From contig NZ_CP016895.1 of the NCBI RefSeq assembly GCF_001704115.1, forward strand, positions 2,418,001 through 2,482,000: 64,000 nucleotides of DNA, read 5' to 3'. Position 1 is the stretch's first letter, and each line of letters opens with the position of its first letter. A model generated the notes under the pieces. That model ran no database searches, was not told the origin of the DNA, and saw only the letters and a program-made list of their open reading frames with translations. The position numbers and the translations under genes are program-made. Origin of the DNA: Acinetobacter larvae. Lineage in GTDB: Bacteria > Pseudomonadota > Gammaproteobacteria > Pseudomonadales > Moraxellaceae. Shown here piece by piece: positions 29,429 to 37,633 of this stretch.

Positions 29429-30190
29429 TTAGTTAACATTATGTCGCTTTGTAAACAAGCTTGCCAGCAATAAGCCCAGCTCAAATAATAGATACATAAA
29501 GCTGCCAGCAACGGCCATAGAAAAAATATCAGGGGGGGTAATAAACATCGCAATAAAGAAGCAAGCCACGATGACAAAGCGACGTTTTTGTTTTAATTTA
29601 TCCAGTTCGATCATATTAAAATAAATGGCAAGCACCGTCATGAGAGGCAGCTGAAAAATAAAGCCAATCACAATAAATAACTTTATACAGAACATTAAAT
29701 ATTTATTAATGTCAGTCATAGGCGTCACGGCATCTGGTGCAATGCCCAAAAAGAAATTCAAAACTTGCGGCAATACAAATATATAACCAACTAAAACGCC
29801 CAAATAAAACAGCACAACACTGACGACAAAAAAGATTTGCAAAGCTTTTTTTTCATTCTTATACAGTGCAGTATTGAGGAAATAATAAATTTTATAAAAA
29901 ATAAAAGGGATCAAAGCAATAAAGCTAATAAAAAATATTAACTTAAATGGTGCTACAAATGTCGATGTTATATCGGTAGCAATCATATGCGAATTTAAAG
30001 GCAATTTCGCTTGTAAGGGAATCGTCAAAAAATTATATAAATGCTTGGAAAAAGGTGCTAATGCTATAAAAATAATAGCAAAAAATATAACAATATGAAT
30101 TAAGTGCCGCCTTATTTCCGAAAAGTAAAAAACAAAGCCATGATCTTTTGCAGCAGTATTTTTGCTAGCCATATCCTGTGAATTATGCAT
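29429..30190 (-). CDS. tatC: TatC, twin-arginine translocase receptor (second, cluster-borne set)
   Basis: Recognises Tat signals at the inner membrane and organises the translocon. Six membrane helices over 253 residues. Conserved points present: Glu25 in SEIRRHL and Glu113 in LYKNEKK (equivalent to signal-binding E15 and E103 of E. coli), IATDITSTFVAPFKL, and TPPDIFS (Asp221). At residue 180 a Gln (FQLP) stands where E. coli has Glu170 (FEVP), a position conserved in most TatC proteins. GAGAG lies upstream of the ATG. Very AT-rich compared with flanking genes, which suits transfer. Confidence 0.93.
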   Translation of the reverse strand: MHNSQDMASKNTAAKDHGFVFYFSEIRRHLIHIVIFFAIIFIALAPFSKHLYNFLTIPLQAKLPLNSHMIATDITSTFVAPFKLIFFISFIALIPFIFYKIYYFLNTALYKNEKKALQIFFVVSVVLFYLGVLVGYIFVLPQVLNFFLGIAPDAVTPMTDINKYLMFCIKLFIVIGFIFQLPLMTVLAIYFNMIELDKLKQKRRFVIVACFFIAMFITPPDIFSMAVAGSFMYLLFELGLLLASLFTKRHNVN

Positions 30191-30196
30191 GTTGCA

Positions 30197-30625
30197 TTAC
30201 TCTCTATTATTATCCGATCTATGCTTTGATCTATGCTTTGATGATGTTGAGGATTGCACCTCAAAACATGGCCATGACATGAGATGATCGAGAATAAACT
30301 TCGCGTTAAATGGTATAGGCGTTACAAAATGCTCTACCGGATAATATTTTTGCTCTGGGATTTCTTCGGCAGTAATATTTTTAAGATAAAGATCTAACTT
30401 TTTTTCTAATATTCTCAAATTACTCATTTCGGCATTCACTTCATGTTTAAGCTGGTTGAGCTCCAACTCTTTTTGAAGAGAATTATTTAAGTCATTTTTT
30501 AAAATATCGAATTTTCTTTTTAACTTGGCAATATATCTTAGGACTTCTGGTAACTTTTCTGGACCCAGCACAATAATTGCAATGATGCCTAAGAAAAATA
30601 TTTCACCAAAACCAACGTCAAACAT
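30197..30625 (-). CDS. tatB: TatB
   Basis: Partner of TatC in Tat signal recognition. The canonical N-terminus MFDVGFGEIFFLGIIAIIVL then GPEKLPEVLR gives the single membrane helix, the GP hinge and an amphipathic helix. A long charged helix follows, with a short Ser/His/Arg-rich tail. 142 residues. It sits between tatA and tatC with gaps of 17 and 6 bp, so the three form one operon. Confidence 0.93.
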   Translation of the reverse strand: MFDVGFGEIFFLGIIAIIVLGPEKLPEVLRYIAKLKRKFDILKNDLNNSLQKELELNQLKHEVNAEMSNLRILEKKLDLYLKNITAEEIPEQKYYPVEHFVTPIPFNAKFILDHLMSWPCFEVQSSTSSKHRSKHRSDNNRE

Positions 30626-30642
30626 CGAAACTCACCCAAGTA

Positions 30643-30804
30643 TTATTTTACTTCTGAATCCTTCTCGTCGTCTTTAACGGCTTTTTTAAAATCTTTCACC
30701 GCGCCACCAACGTCTTTACCAAAGTTCTTTAATTTGGCGGTGCCAAAAATTAGTAAAATGACAATTGCAAATAAAATAATATGCCCAATTGATAAACCCA
30801 TCAT
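30643..30804 (-). CDS. tatA: TatA (short)
   Basis: Pore-forming Tat subunit. A 53-residue frame reading [20 protein letters not shown], then [21 protein letters not shown] and an acidic/basic tail ending DSEVK. The short N-terminal helix, the FG hinge (IFGTAKL) and the amphipathic helix are typical. It is shorter than most TatA proteins because the C-terminal tail is nearly absent. GTGAG lies upstream of the first ATG; the second ATG (30801) is equally possible. First gene of the leftward tat-peptide-exporter cluster. Confidence 0.92.
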   Translation of the reverse strand: MMGLSIGHIILFAIVILLIFGTAKLKNFGKDVGGAVKDFKKAVKDDEKDSEVK

Positions 30805-31492
30805 TTTTTTACTCACTTAATAATTATGAATTTCGAGATAGTAAACAGTCTTAAAAAAAAATCGACATTAAAATTGTTAAACAATTACAAAAATTTAATA
30901 AAAAAGTTAATCCAGTCAATTCACTAAACATGCAAAAACAAGCTTTAAAAACTTAAAAATCATGTTAAAAAATGATCCATACTTCTAAAAAATAAGTTGC
31001 TAAAATGCTCAGCTATGCCGAGTAAAAAATCAACTAAATTTAATATTAAAAATATGATATTAAATGATTATTTTAAAAATAAAGTATTCCAGAATATGCA
31101 AAAATTGCTGCTAAAACGATGCCAGACATCGTCCTCATTCTTTTTCATAGCAGCCCATCTGCAAACAGCTGATTGTATGATTACTTGTTCAAGGTAATAT
31201 TGTTTATATTTAACCATACCTTTACAATAAAATACTTTACACAATCCAATAAAACCAGCTTTTAGCTTTAGTTTCACAACAATGCTTTCATCTAAAATCT
31301 TCGTTCACATGCTCAAAACAACTGATGCACCCAGACTAAACTCATATGACCGAGTATATGACCAATAAGTACCAATACTCGGCCTGAGGCACTGAGCGAG
31401 CATTGCTCCGAGGTTTTTATAATATTCAATCAAGGTTTGATCACGTATTGACTTTCTATTGCATTCTATACCTCATCCGCTAAAGTGCAGCG
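30805..31492. other. Intergenic region upstream of tatA and downstream of mopR
   Basis: 688 bp, AT-rich near tatA, where the cluster promoter must lie. At 31350-31357 and 31375-31382 CCGAGTAT pairs with ATACTCGG across 17 nt; it may end the mopR transcript, although no U-run follows. Two short overlapping open frames (about 65-69 codons) occur on opposite strands but show no ribosome site or recognisable protein, so I do not call them. Confidence 0.5.
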
Positions 31493-33172
31493 TTATACAC
31501 TTTGGTTTTGATATTTTTTTAAACGATAGTCTAAAGCCGCTCGGGTGATCCCTAAAATACGTGCAGCTTCTGAGATATTATTTTTTGCCTTCTGCATTGC
31601 CGTCTTAATCAGCTGTTGTTCATGTGATTCCAAACAAAAACCCGTTTGTAATACCGATTCATAATTGAGACCTTGCTCGAGCTGTTCTGGGTCTTGTTTA
31701 AACTGCGGGAAGAAAGCACTTAATTTAATCAGCTGTTGATCATCTGTCAGCAGTACTGCCCGTTCTAATAGATTTTCCAATTCTCGAATATTGCCAGGCC
31801 ATGTATAACTTTGCATAAAAGCTTTGGTTTTTTCACTCAGCCCTTGTATAGATTTACCGTACATATTTTCAAAACGTTCTAAGAAATAATCGACTAACAA
31901 TGGAATATCTTCACGGCGTTCACGTAAAGGTGGTATTTGCACGGGAAAAATATTTAAACGGTAATATAAATCGGCACGGAAACGCCCTGCTTTAACGGCT
32001 TGTTCTAAGTCTTCATTGCTGGCTGTAACCACACGCACATCGAGTGTGCGAGTTTGACAATCACCAACCCGCTCAAACTCACCTTCTTGTAAAATACGTA
32101 ATAAAGCCGCCTGCGCACGAGGTGATAACTCAATGACTTCATCTAAAAAAATAGTTCCGCCATTGGCGCGCTCAAATTTACCTAAGCGTGATTGATGCGC
32201 TCCAGTAAAAGCCCCTTTTTCAACACCAAATAATTCTGATTCTATCAACTCCTGGGGAATGGCTGCGCAGTTTACTGCGACAAAGGCTTGCTGACGGCGC
32301 TGACTATGCTGGTGCACACCACGCGCAAAAGCTTCTTTGCCGACCCCGGTTTCACCTTGTAATAAAATAGAAACTTTAGAACCTGCGGCTTTGGTCAAAA
32401 GATGACAGACTTGTTTATAGGCTGCGGACTGTCCCACTGAATGAAACATGTTGTAGTCGGTGTCACTGTCAGTATAAATACATTTTTTCAGCGCACGTAA
32501 TTCAGACTGTAATGCGATGAGCTCTTGTTCTAATGGCTCTGGCGATAAAAACTGAATCAGCTGCTCTGCATTTTCCCATTGTTCTAAGGGTTTACCGATA
32601 ATACGACAATGCGCATGACCCGCGCTTTTGCACTCGACTTCTTTATAGATAATGGTCATCCCCGTCGCAAAACTACTATAGCCACAAGCATAGCCCAACA
32701 ACATCCAGCAAGAGGGTTCATCACTCATGCCAAAATGCTCAATATGCGCATCGGCTTCAAAAGAATTTAACCAATTAAGATCGGCATAAAATTTCTTTTG
32801 TTGATAATCCAGTTCGAGTTGATTGGCTTCTACTTGTACCATGCCACGAATACCATGCATTTGCGGTCCAGCCATAAATGCATCATATTCATTTAAATTG
32901 GGACGCATTTTGGTGGTGACTTCGGCATCCTTCATGCCGGCCTGATAGCCTAACCGAATAAAAAAACGCTTGGTTCGTTCTAAGCCAATCATCTGTGCCA
33001 AATCTTTGCGTAAATAGCCGATAATACTGGTATGCATCAGCACCATACGGTATTCGTCAAACCAAATTTGCCCATGTTTGGTATCAAAATTTATTTTTGA
33101 TAACAGATCCTGCACTTGCGGATGATCGCTATCTTGTCTCGTGGTATCGTATTTTACTCTAGCCATATGCAA
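31493..33172 (-). CDS. mopR: MopR, phenol-sensing sigma-54 activator (XylR/DmpR family)
   Basis: Binds phenol and activates the phenol hydroxylase operon with sigma-54 RNA polymerase. The sensor domain has the zinc ligands known from MopR (Cys in PSCWMLLG, Glu and Cys in KEVEC, Cys in HAHCRI) plus phenol-pocket His (PQMHGIRG) and Trp (LNWLNSF). Then come a V4R/linker helix, an AAA+ domain with GETGVGKE and GAFTGA, and a Fis-type helix-turn-helix (NISEAARILGITRAALDYRL). I prefer the TTG at 33172: GGGA lies 8 nt upstream, and this start gives the ligands the published numbering (155, 178, 181, 189 as I recall it). The ATG at 33166 is the alternative. About 559 residues. Confidence 0.93.
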   Translation of the reverse strand: MHMARVKYDTTRQDSDHPQVQDLLSKINFDTKHGQIWFDEYRMVLMHTSIIGYLRKDLAQMIGLERTKRFFIRLGYQAGMKDAEVTTKMRPNLNEYDAFMAGPQMHGIRGMVQVEANQLELDYQQKKFYADLNWLNSFEADAHIEHFGMSDEPSCWMLLGYACGYSSFATGMTIIYKEVECKSAGHAHCRIIGKPLEQWENAEQLIQFLSPEPLEQELIALQSELRALKKCIYTDSDTDYNMFHSVGQSAAYKQVCHLLTKAAGSKVSILLQGETGVGKEAFARGVHQHSQRRQQAFVAVNCAAIPQELIESELFGVEKGAFTGAHQSRLGKFERANGGTIFLDEVIELSPRAQAALLRILQEGEFERVGDCQTRTLDVRVVTASNEDLEQAVKAGRFRADLYYRLNIFPVQIPPLRERREDIPLLVDYFLERFENMYGKSIQGLSEKTKAFMQSYTWPGNIRELENLLERAVLLTDDQQLIKLSAFFPQFKQDPEQLEQGLNYESVLQTGFCLESHEQQLIKTAMQKAKNNISEAARILGITRAALDYRLKKYQNQSV

Positions 33173-33607
33173 TCTATTATTCCCTTCCTTGTTGTGCGCA
33201 TGCAGCAGACTTTTGCTCACAGATCTCTTCCATTCTGCTACGCGTTTTGCTGTGATTGACAAATTTTTATTGGCACATCATGTGCCAGCTTTGTCCTATT
33301 GCCCTGTACAGCGACAAGCTTGCGCAACACAGTACAACATCACTGATGTCGAGTGATCTGGCAACATGCTTGATCTCAACACAATACTTGATCTCCACAC
33401 AAGCGCTATCGGGTCATGGCGATCTGCTCTGACACTGCGTATAGCTTGCGTTTAAATTACTCGAAAAATCAAGTGATTTGCTTATGTTAAGCATAGATGT
33501 CGACACGACAAAAGCAAAAAAATATATCTTATTGTTTTAGTTGGTTTTATTTTTTTGATCTGCAGATGTTTTTTGCCGCAGCACAGCGCTGAATTGAGTT
33601 TTTGCGT

Positions 33608-33627
33608 ATTTCATCAAATCATGAAAT
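33608..33627 (+). promoter_or_regulatory. Candidate MopR upstream activating sequence 1
   Basis: Palindrome ATTTCAT-CAAATC-ATGAAAT. Paired with a similar site 42 bp further on, about four helical turns, and 124 bp upstream of the sigma-54 -24 element. The arrangement matches tandem upstream sites of XylR/DmpR-type activators; binding by MopR is inferred. Confidence 0.65.
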
Positions 33628-33649
33628 TGACTATGAAGTCAGTGCTGTT

Positions 33650-33669
33650 ATTTCATAAAAACATGAAAA
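33650..33669 (+). promoter_or_regulatory. Candidate MopR upstream activating sequence 2
   Basis: ATTTCAT-AAAAAC-ATGAAAA, an imperfect repeat of the site at 33608 with the same half-sites and spacing. Confidence 0.6.
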
Positions 33670-33731
33670 TCAAAAACCAACCATTTTACTAAAAATTAAT
33701 AAACAATTGATTTATATAAAAATATAAAAGT

Positions 33732-33746
33732 TGGCACAGCTTTTGT
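33732..33746 (+). promoter_or_regulatory. Sigma-54 promoter of the phenol hydroxylase operon
   Basis: TGGCAC-AGCTT-TTGT, with GG and GT separated by 10 bp as required for -24/-12 elements. It lies about 53 bp before the first hydroxylase ATG and downstream of two palindromic activator sites, and the divergent gene encodes a sigma-54 activator. Confidence 0.85.
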
Positions 33747-33798
33747 AATAAGCCTAGTAGAGACACCATCCCAAAATGGAATTTTGAGTGGAGTAAAC

Positions 33799-34089
33799 AT
33801 GATGGAAAAACTGAACACAGCCCCTATGACCAAATACATTCGCGTGACTGGCGATCTCGATGCGGAATTTGTCGAATTTGATTTTGCCATCCACGATCCG
33901 ACCTTGTATGTCGAGCTGGTGTTACCACAACAAGCCTTCCGCCAATTTTGTGAGACAAACCAAGTTGTTGCAATGACTGAGCAACAACAGGCCATCAATG
34001 ATGCTGAAGAGGATAAATGGCGATATGGCATTGAAAATACGCTTGTGGGTGCGACACGTTATACCTTTGATCAAGATGATCAACTTTAA
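33799..34089 (+). CDS. mopK: Phenol hydroxylase subunit P0 (DmpK-like)
   Basis: Small assembly subunit of the multicomponent phenol hydroxylase (also named mphK/dmpK), thought to help load iron into the oxygenase. 96 residues, with the family stretch YIRVTGDLDAEFVEFDFAI. The ATG at 33799 follows GTGGAG at good spacing. First gene of mopKLMNOP, directly behind the sigma-54 promoter. Confidence 0.92.
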   Translation: MMEKLNTAPMTKYIRVTGDLDAEFVEFDFAIHDPTLYVELVLPQQAFRQFCETNQVVAMTEQQQAINDAEEDKWRYGIENTLVGATRYTFDQDDQL

Positions 34090-34107
34090 TTGCTTAAGGA
34101 GCTAGCC

Positions 34108-35112
34108 ATGACTTTAGAAATCAAAACCGCCAATATTGCCCCGATACGCAATAGCTATGCTTATATCGAACGACGCTTCGGCAATAAGCCTGCAACACGC
34201 TATCAGGAAGTGAGCTTTGATATACAAGGTGCTGCCAACTTTCATTATCGCCCCTTATGGAAACCAGAAAAAACCTTAAATGATAAAACCCATACTGCAC
34301 TGCAAATGCAGGATTGGTATGCATTTAAGGACCCACGTCAGTTTTATTATGGTACCTATGTACAACATCGTGCCCGTTTGCAAGATAGCGCTGAAAGTAA
34401 CTTTGCCTTTTTTGAAAAACGGGGCTTAGCCGCACATATCAGTGATGCCGTAAAACAGAAAGTCATTCAGCTACTCTTGCCCTTTCGTCATGTCGAGCAA
34501 ACTGCCAATCTGCACATGATGTCAGGCAGTGCTTATGGCTACGGCACAGTACTGACCCAAGCCTGTATTTTTGCCGCCATGGATCGTCTCGGTATGGCGC
34601 AATATTTATCACGTATTGGTTTAGCACTTGATGGCAATAGCGCAACCGCACTGAACGAAGCCAAAACTGCTTGGATGCAAGATGATGCATGGCAAGGGCT
34701 ACGCCAGTTATGTGAAAAAAGCTTATTAGAACAAGACTATTTTAAATTATTTGTGCTGCAAAACTTGCTCATCGATGGCTTTCTGAACGTCTTGGTCTAT
34801 CAACAATTTGACCAATACTTGGTTGAGCATCAAGCCCGTGATATCGCGATGCTCACTGAGTTTATGCAAGATAGCCTCAACGATTTACGTAAATGGTCTG
34901 ATCTTGTCTTAAAAACTGCTGCAGCAGAGTCTGAATACAATAAACAGTTATTGGGTCAATGGTTGGCTGAATACTTAACACCGGTCAAAGAAGCTTTTCG
35001 CCCATGGGCTGCACAGGCATTGACCGCAGATGCCGTCGATCTAGCTGAGCAAGCCGTGTTACAACGCGCACAAAAACTCGGAATTGATACCGCCACAGTG
35101 ACCGCAGCTTAA
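34108..35112 (+). CDS. mopL: Phenol hydroxylase P1, oxygenase beta subunit (DmpL-like)
   Basis: Beta subunit of the diiron oxygenase; it has the same helical fold as the alpha subunit but lacks the iron ligands. 334 residues, MTLEIKTANIAPIRNSYAY at the start, RHVEQTANLHMMSG in the middle. AAGGAG precedes the chosen ATG; a TTG six codons upstream is not needed. 18 bp after mopK. Confidence 0.94.
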   Translation: MTLEIKTANIAPIRNSYAYIERRFGNKPATRYQEVSFDIQGAANFHYRPLWKPEKTLNDKTHTALQMQDWYAFKDPRQFYYGTYVQHRARLQDSAESNFAFFEKRGLAAHISDAVKQKVIQLLLPFRHVEQTANLHMMSGSAYGYGTVLTQACIFAAMDRLGMAQYLSRIGLALDGNSATALNEAKTAWMQDDAWQGLRQLCEKSLLEQDYFKLFVLQNLLIDGFLNVLVYQQFDQYLVEHQARDIAMLTEFMQDSLNDLRKWSDLVLKTAAAESEYNKQLLGQWLAEYLTPVKEAFRPWAAQALTADAVDLAEQAVLQRAQKLGIDTATVTAA

Positions 35113-35123
35113 GGAGTAGTCGC

Positions 35124-35405
35124 ATGTCTAAAGTTTATTTAGCCTTACAAGATAATGATGTCTCACGTTACATCATCGAAGCAATTGAAGAAGATAACCC
35201 TGACGCTGAGATTCAATACCTGCCTGCCATGATCCGAGTCGAAAGCAGCCATGATCTAGTGATTAATGCCGCGACTGTTGGCGAAAAACTCGGGCAGGAC
35301 TGGGACATACAATCCTTACAACTCAATATGATTACGCTCGGTGGCAACGTCGAAGAAGATGATGAAAGCTTCCGACTGCACTGGAACGAGCAAAGCACAT
35401 CGTAA
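35124..35405 (+). CDS. mopM: Phenol hydroxylase P2, effector subunit (DmpM-like)
   Basis: Cofactor-free coupling protein that binds the oxygenase and tunes its reactivity. 93 residues, with VYLALQDNDVSRYIIEAI and ESSHDLVINA. AAGGAG lies upstream of the ATG. It is followed by a 166-bp spacer with repeats before mopN. Confidence 0.94.
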   Translation: MSKVYLALQDNDVSRYIIEAIEEDNPDAEIQYLPAMIRVESSHDLVINAATVGEKLGQDWDIQSLQLNMITLGGNVEEDDESFRLHWNEQSTS

Positions 35406-35571
35406 CATTGCAACGCGCCAACACTTTTGTTGAGCTTTTGTGTTGAGCTTTTGCTGAACGCGCTGTATGAAGCAGTCATTGCTCAGCGGCAGTTGCTGAA
35501 CCATACGCTGCAATCAAGTCGCGATGTGCTAGCAATGACGGCAATGGATTAAAATTTAAGGATGATTCGCT
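35406..35571 (+). repeat. Repeat-bearing spacer between mopM and mopN
   Basis: A perfect tandem pair of 13 bp, TGTTGAGCTTTTG, at 35428 and 35441, followed by small hairpins such as AGCA...TGCT. Spacers inside this operon are otherwise about 10-20 bp. Confidence 0.7.
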
Positions 35572-37095
35572 ATGAATTCACAGGTTAATACGCAAAAAAA
35601 ACTAAACGCCAAAGAGCGCTATCGTGCCCTCACCCGTGATTTGGACTGGGACTTTTCTTATATCGATCGTAAGGATGCGTTCCCTTATGAAGAGTTCGAA
35701 GGCATTAAAATTACCGATTGGTCAAAATGGGAAGATCCATTCCGTTTGACCATGGATGCTTATTGGAAATATCAAGCGGAAAAAGAGAAAAAACTCTATG
35801 CCATTTTTGATGCTTTTGCACAAAATAATGGGCAAATGAATGTCTCCAATGAGCGCTATCTCAATGCCATCAAATTGTTCCTCACGGCAGTAACGCCATT
35901 GGAATATCAAGCATATCAAGGCTATGCTCATGTAGGACGGCAGTTTAGTGGTATTGGTGCACGCATTGCTTCACAAATGCAGTCCATCGATGAACTGCGC
36001 CATGTGCAAACGCAAATCCATGCCATGAGCCATTACAACAAGTTCTTTGATGGTTTCCAAGACTGGGCACATATGCATGACCGCGTATGGTATTTGTCTG
36101 TTCCTAAATCTTTCTTTGAAGATGCGCGTTCCGCAGGACCATTTGAGTTTTTATTAGCCATTAGTTTTGCTTTTGAATACGTCCTCACCAACTTACTCTT
36201 TGTGCCCTTTATGTCGGGTGCAGCGTATAACGGCGATATGGCAACTGTGACCTTTGGTTTTAGTGCGCAATCAGATGAAGCACGCCACATGACCTTGGGG
36301 CTAGAGATCGTAAAATTCCTGTTAGAACAGCATGAAGATAACGTGCCAATCGTGCAAGAGTGGATTGACAAATGGTTCTGGCGTGGCACGCGCTTATTGT
36401 CCATTGTTGGCATGATGATGGATTATATGTTGCCCAACAAAGTGATGTCATGGAAAGAAGCGTGGGAAGTGTATTTTGAACAAGCGGGTGGTGCCTTGTT
36501 TAAAGACCTAAGCCGTTATGGTATTCGTATGCCGAAATACTCTGAAGTGATTGATAAAGAAAAAGAACATGTTTCACATCAAGCATGGTGGATTTTCTAC
36601 AACTATGGTCATGCCGCTGGTTTCCATACTTGGATTCCGACAGACGAAGAAATGGATTGGTTATCAGAAAAATACCCAGATACTTTCGACAAGTATTATC
36701 GTCCAAAATGGGAAATGGCACGCAAAATGGAAGCTGAAGGCAAGCGTTTCTATAACGCAGGTCTGCCGCATCTCTGCCAAATCTGTCAAATTCCAATGAC
36801 CTTCACTGAAATGGACGGCGATCAAACCCAGTTTAGCTATCGTCACAGTATCTACCAAGGTGAGCGTTATCACACCTGCTCCGATGGCTGTCATGACATC
36901 TTTGAACGCGAGCCCGAAAAATACATACAAGCATGGTTACCTGTAAACCAAATTTTGCAAGGCAATTGTGGCGGTCCAGACTTAGAAACCATGTTACGCG
37001 ACTACTACCGCATGAATGTGGGGGCAGACAATATGGACATCGAAGGCTCACCCGACCAACAACGCTGGAGAAAATGGAAAGGTGAAACGGCTTAG
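35572..37095 (+). CDS. mopN: Phenol hydroxylase P3, oxygenase alpha subunit (DmpN-like)
   Basis: Catalytic subunit that inserts oxygen at the ortho position of phenol to give catechol, at a carboxylate-bridged diiron site. The ligand set is complete: Glu111, Glu141 and His144 (DELRH), Glu202, Glu236 and His239 (DEARH). The C-terminus has a Cys-rich YHS-like stretch (LCQICQIPM, YHTCSDGCHD), usual in this family. 507 residues. AAGGATGA precedes the ATG. Confidence 0.97.
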   Translation: MNSQVNTQKKLNAKERYRALTRDLDWDFSYIDRKDAFPYEEFEGIKITDWSKWEDPFRLTMDAYWKYQAEKEKKLYAIFDAFAQNNGQMNVSNERYLNAIKLFLTAVTPLEYQAYQGYAHVGRQFSGIGARIASQMQSIDELRHVQTQIHAMSHYNKFFDGFQDWAHMHDRVWYLSVPKSFFEDARSAGPFEFLLAISFAFEYVLTNLLFVPFMSGAAYNGDMATVTFGFSAQSDEARHMTLGLEIVKFLLEQHEDNVPIVQEWIDKWFWRGTRLLSIVGMMMDYMLPNKVMSWKEAWEVYFEQAGGALFKDLSRYGIRMPKYSEVIDKEKEHVSHQAWWIFYNYGHAAGFHTWIPTDEEMDWLSEKYPDTFDKYYRPKWEMARKMEAEGKRFYNAGLPHLCQICQIPMTFTEMDGDQTQFSYRHSIYQGERYHTCSDGCHDIFEREPEKYIQAWLPVNQILQGNCGGPDLETMLRDYYRMNVGADNMDIEGSPDQQRWRKWKGETA

Positions 37096-37259
37096 CACAT
37101 CGCCATAGCCCTTATCACTTCAAGCTCAACAAAAGCTTCATTTATCAAAAGCTTCGTTCCAAAAGCCTCGCTTTCAGCAAAGCGTTTATCCAATAGGACG
37201 ATTACAGCAGTGCGGCAGAGTCAGTCCCATGTCTCTGCCGACTGATCAGGAGAAATAAC
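37096..37259 (+). repeat. Structured spacer between mopN and mopO
   Basis: Three AAAAGCYTC boxes at 37131, 37147 and 37161. A CGCTTT/AAAGCG hairpin lies at 37169-37184, and a CGGCAGAG/CTCTGCCG hairpin with a 12-nt loop at 37213-37240. Possible mRNA-stability or processing elements. Confidence 0.7.
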
Positions 37260-37619
37260 ATGCCAGTACGTGCAATTCATGATCATTACCAATTTGCAGC
37301 AATGGATCTGCAACAAAACTATGGCGACAACTTACTCATTTATGTGGGCTGGGATGAGCATACTTTATTTTGTTCGGCACAAGCCATGCTGGTTTCACCG
37401 GAACAAAGTTTTGCCGATTTTATAAGCCAAAATCTAAGCGCGGCTTTTTCACAACACCCAGAATTTACACAGATCGATTGGGATCAGGTGCAATATAGCC
37501 TCGATGGCAAGAGCATCCAGCCCCATGCCACACAACACTTAGCGGATTTAGGTGTTGCACATAAATCACTTATTCGTTTTAAAACGCCAGGCCTTCGTGG
37601 CTACGGCTGCAATGTCTAA
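37260..37619 (+). CDS. mopO: Phenol hydroxylase P4 subunit (DmpO-like)
   Basis: Third oxygenase (gamma) subunit. 119 residues starting MPVRAIHDHYQFAAMDLQQN, with YVGWDEHTLFCSAQAM, as in the family. AGGAG precedes the ATG. 14 bp before mopP. Confidence 0.93.
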   Translation: MPVRAIHDHYQFAAMDLQQNYGDNLLIYVGWDEHTLFCSAQAMLVSPEQSFADFISQNLSAAFSQHPEFTQIDWDQVQYSLDGKSIQPHATQHLADLGVAHKSLIRFKTPGLRGYGCNV

Positions 37620-37633
37620 TCTGGAGGTGTGAT

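Larger units (their letters stand above)
33173..33798. other. Regulatory region between mopR and the phenol hydroxylase operon
   Basis: 626 bp with no gene. Near mopR there is a perfect palindrome TGGCACA-TCA-TGTGCCA (33271-33287) that fits a GG-N10-GC sigma-54 element. A 16-bp direct repeat CTTGATCTCaACACAA lies at 33369 and 33387. Further right are two ATTTCAT-N6-ATGAAA palindromes and a sigma-54 promoter for the hydroxylase genes, listed separately. Confidence 0.7.

Noticed and set aside
30997..31277. Two short overlapping open frames between tatA and mopR
   Set aside because: Opposite strands, low complexity, no recognisable protein and no ribosome site; I looked here for an immunity gene for the peptide and found none that I can support.
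33173..33262. Longer MopR starting at a TTG at 33262
   Set aside because: It would overlap the palindrome that looks like a promoter, has no ribosome site and shifts the known zinc-ligand numbering by 30 residues.
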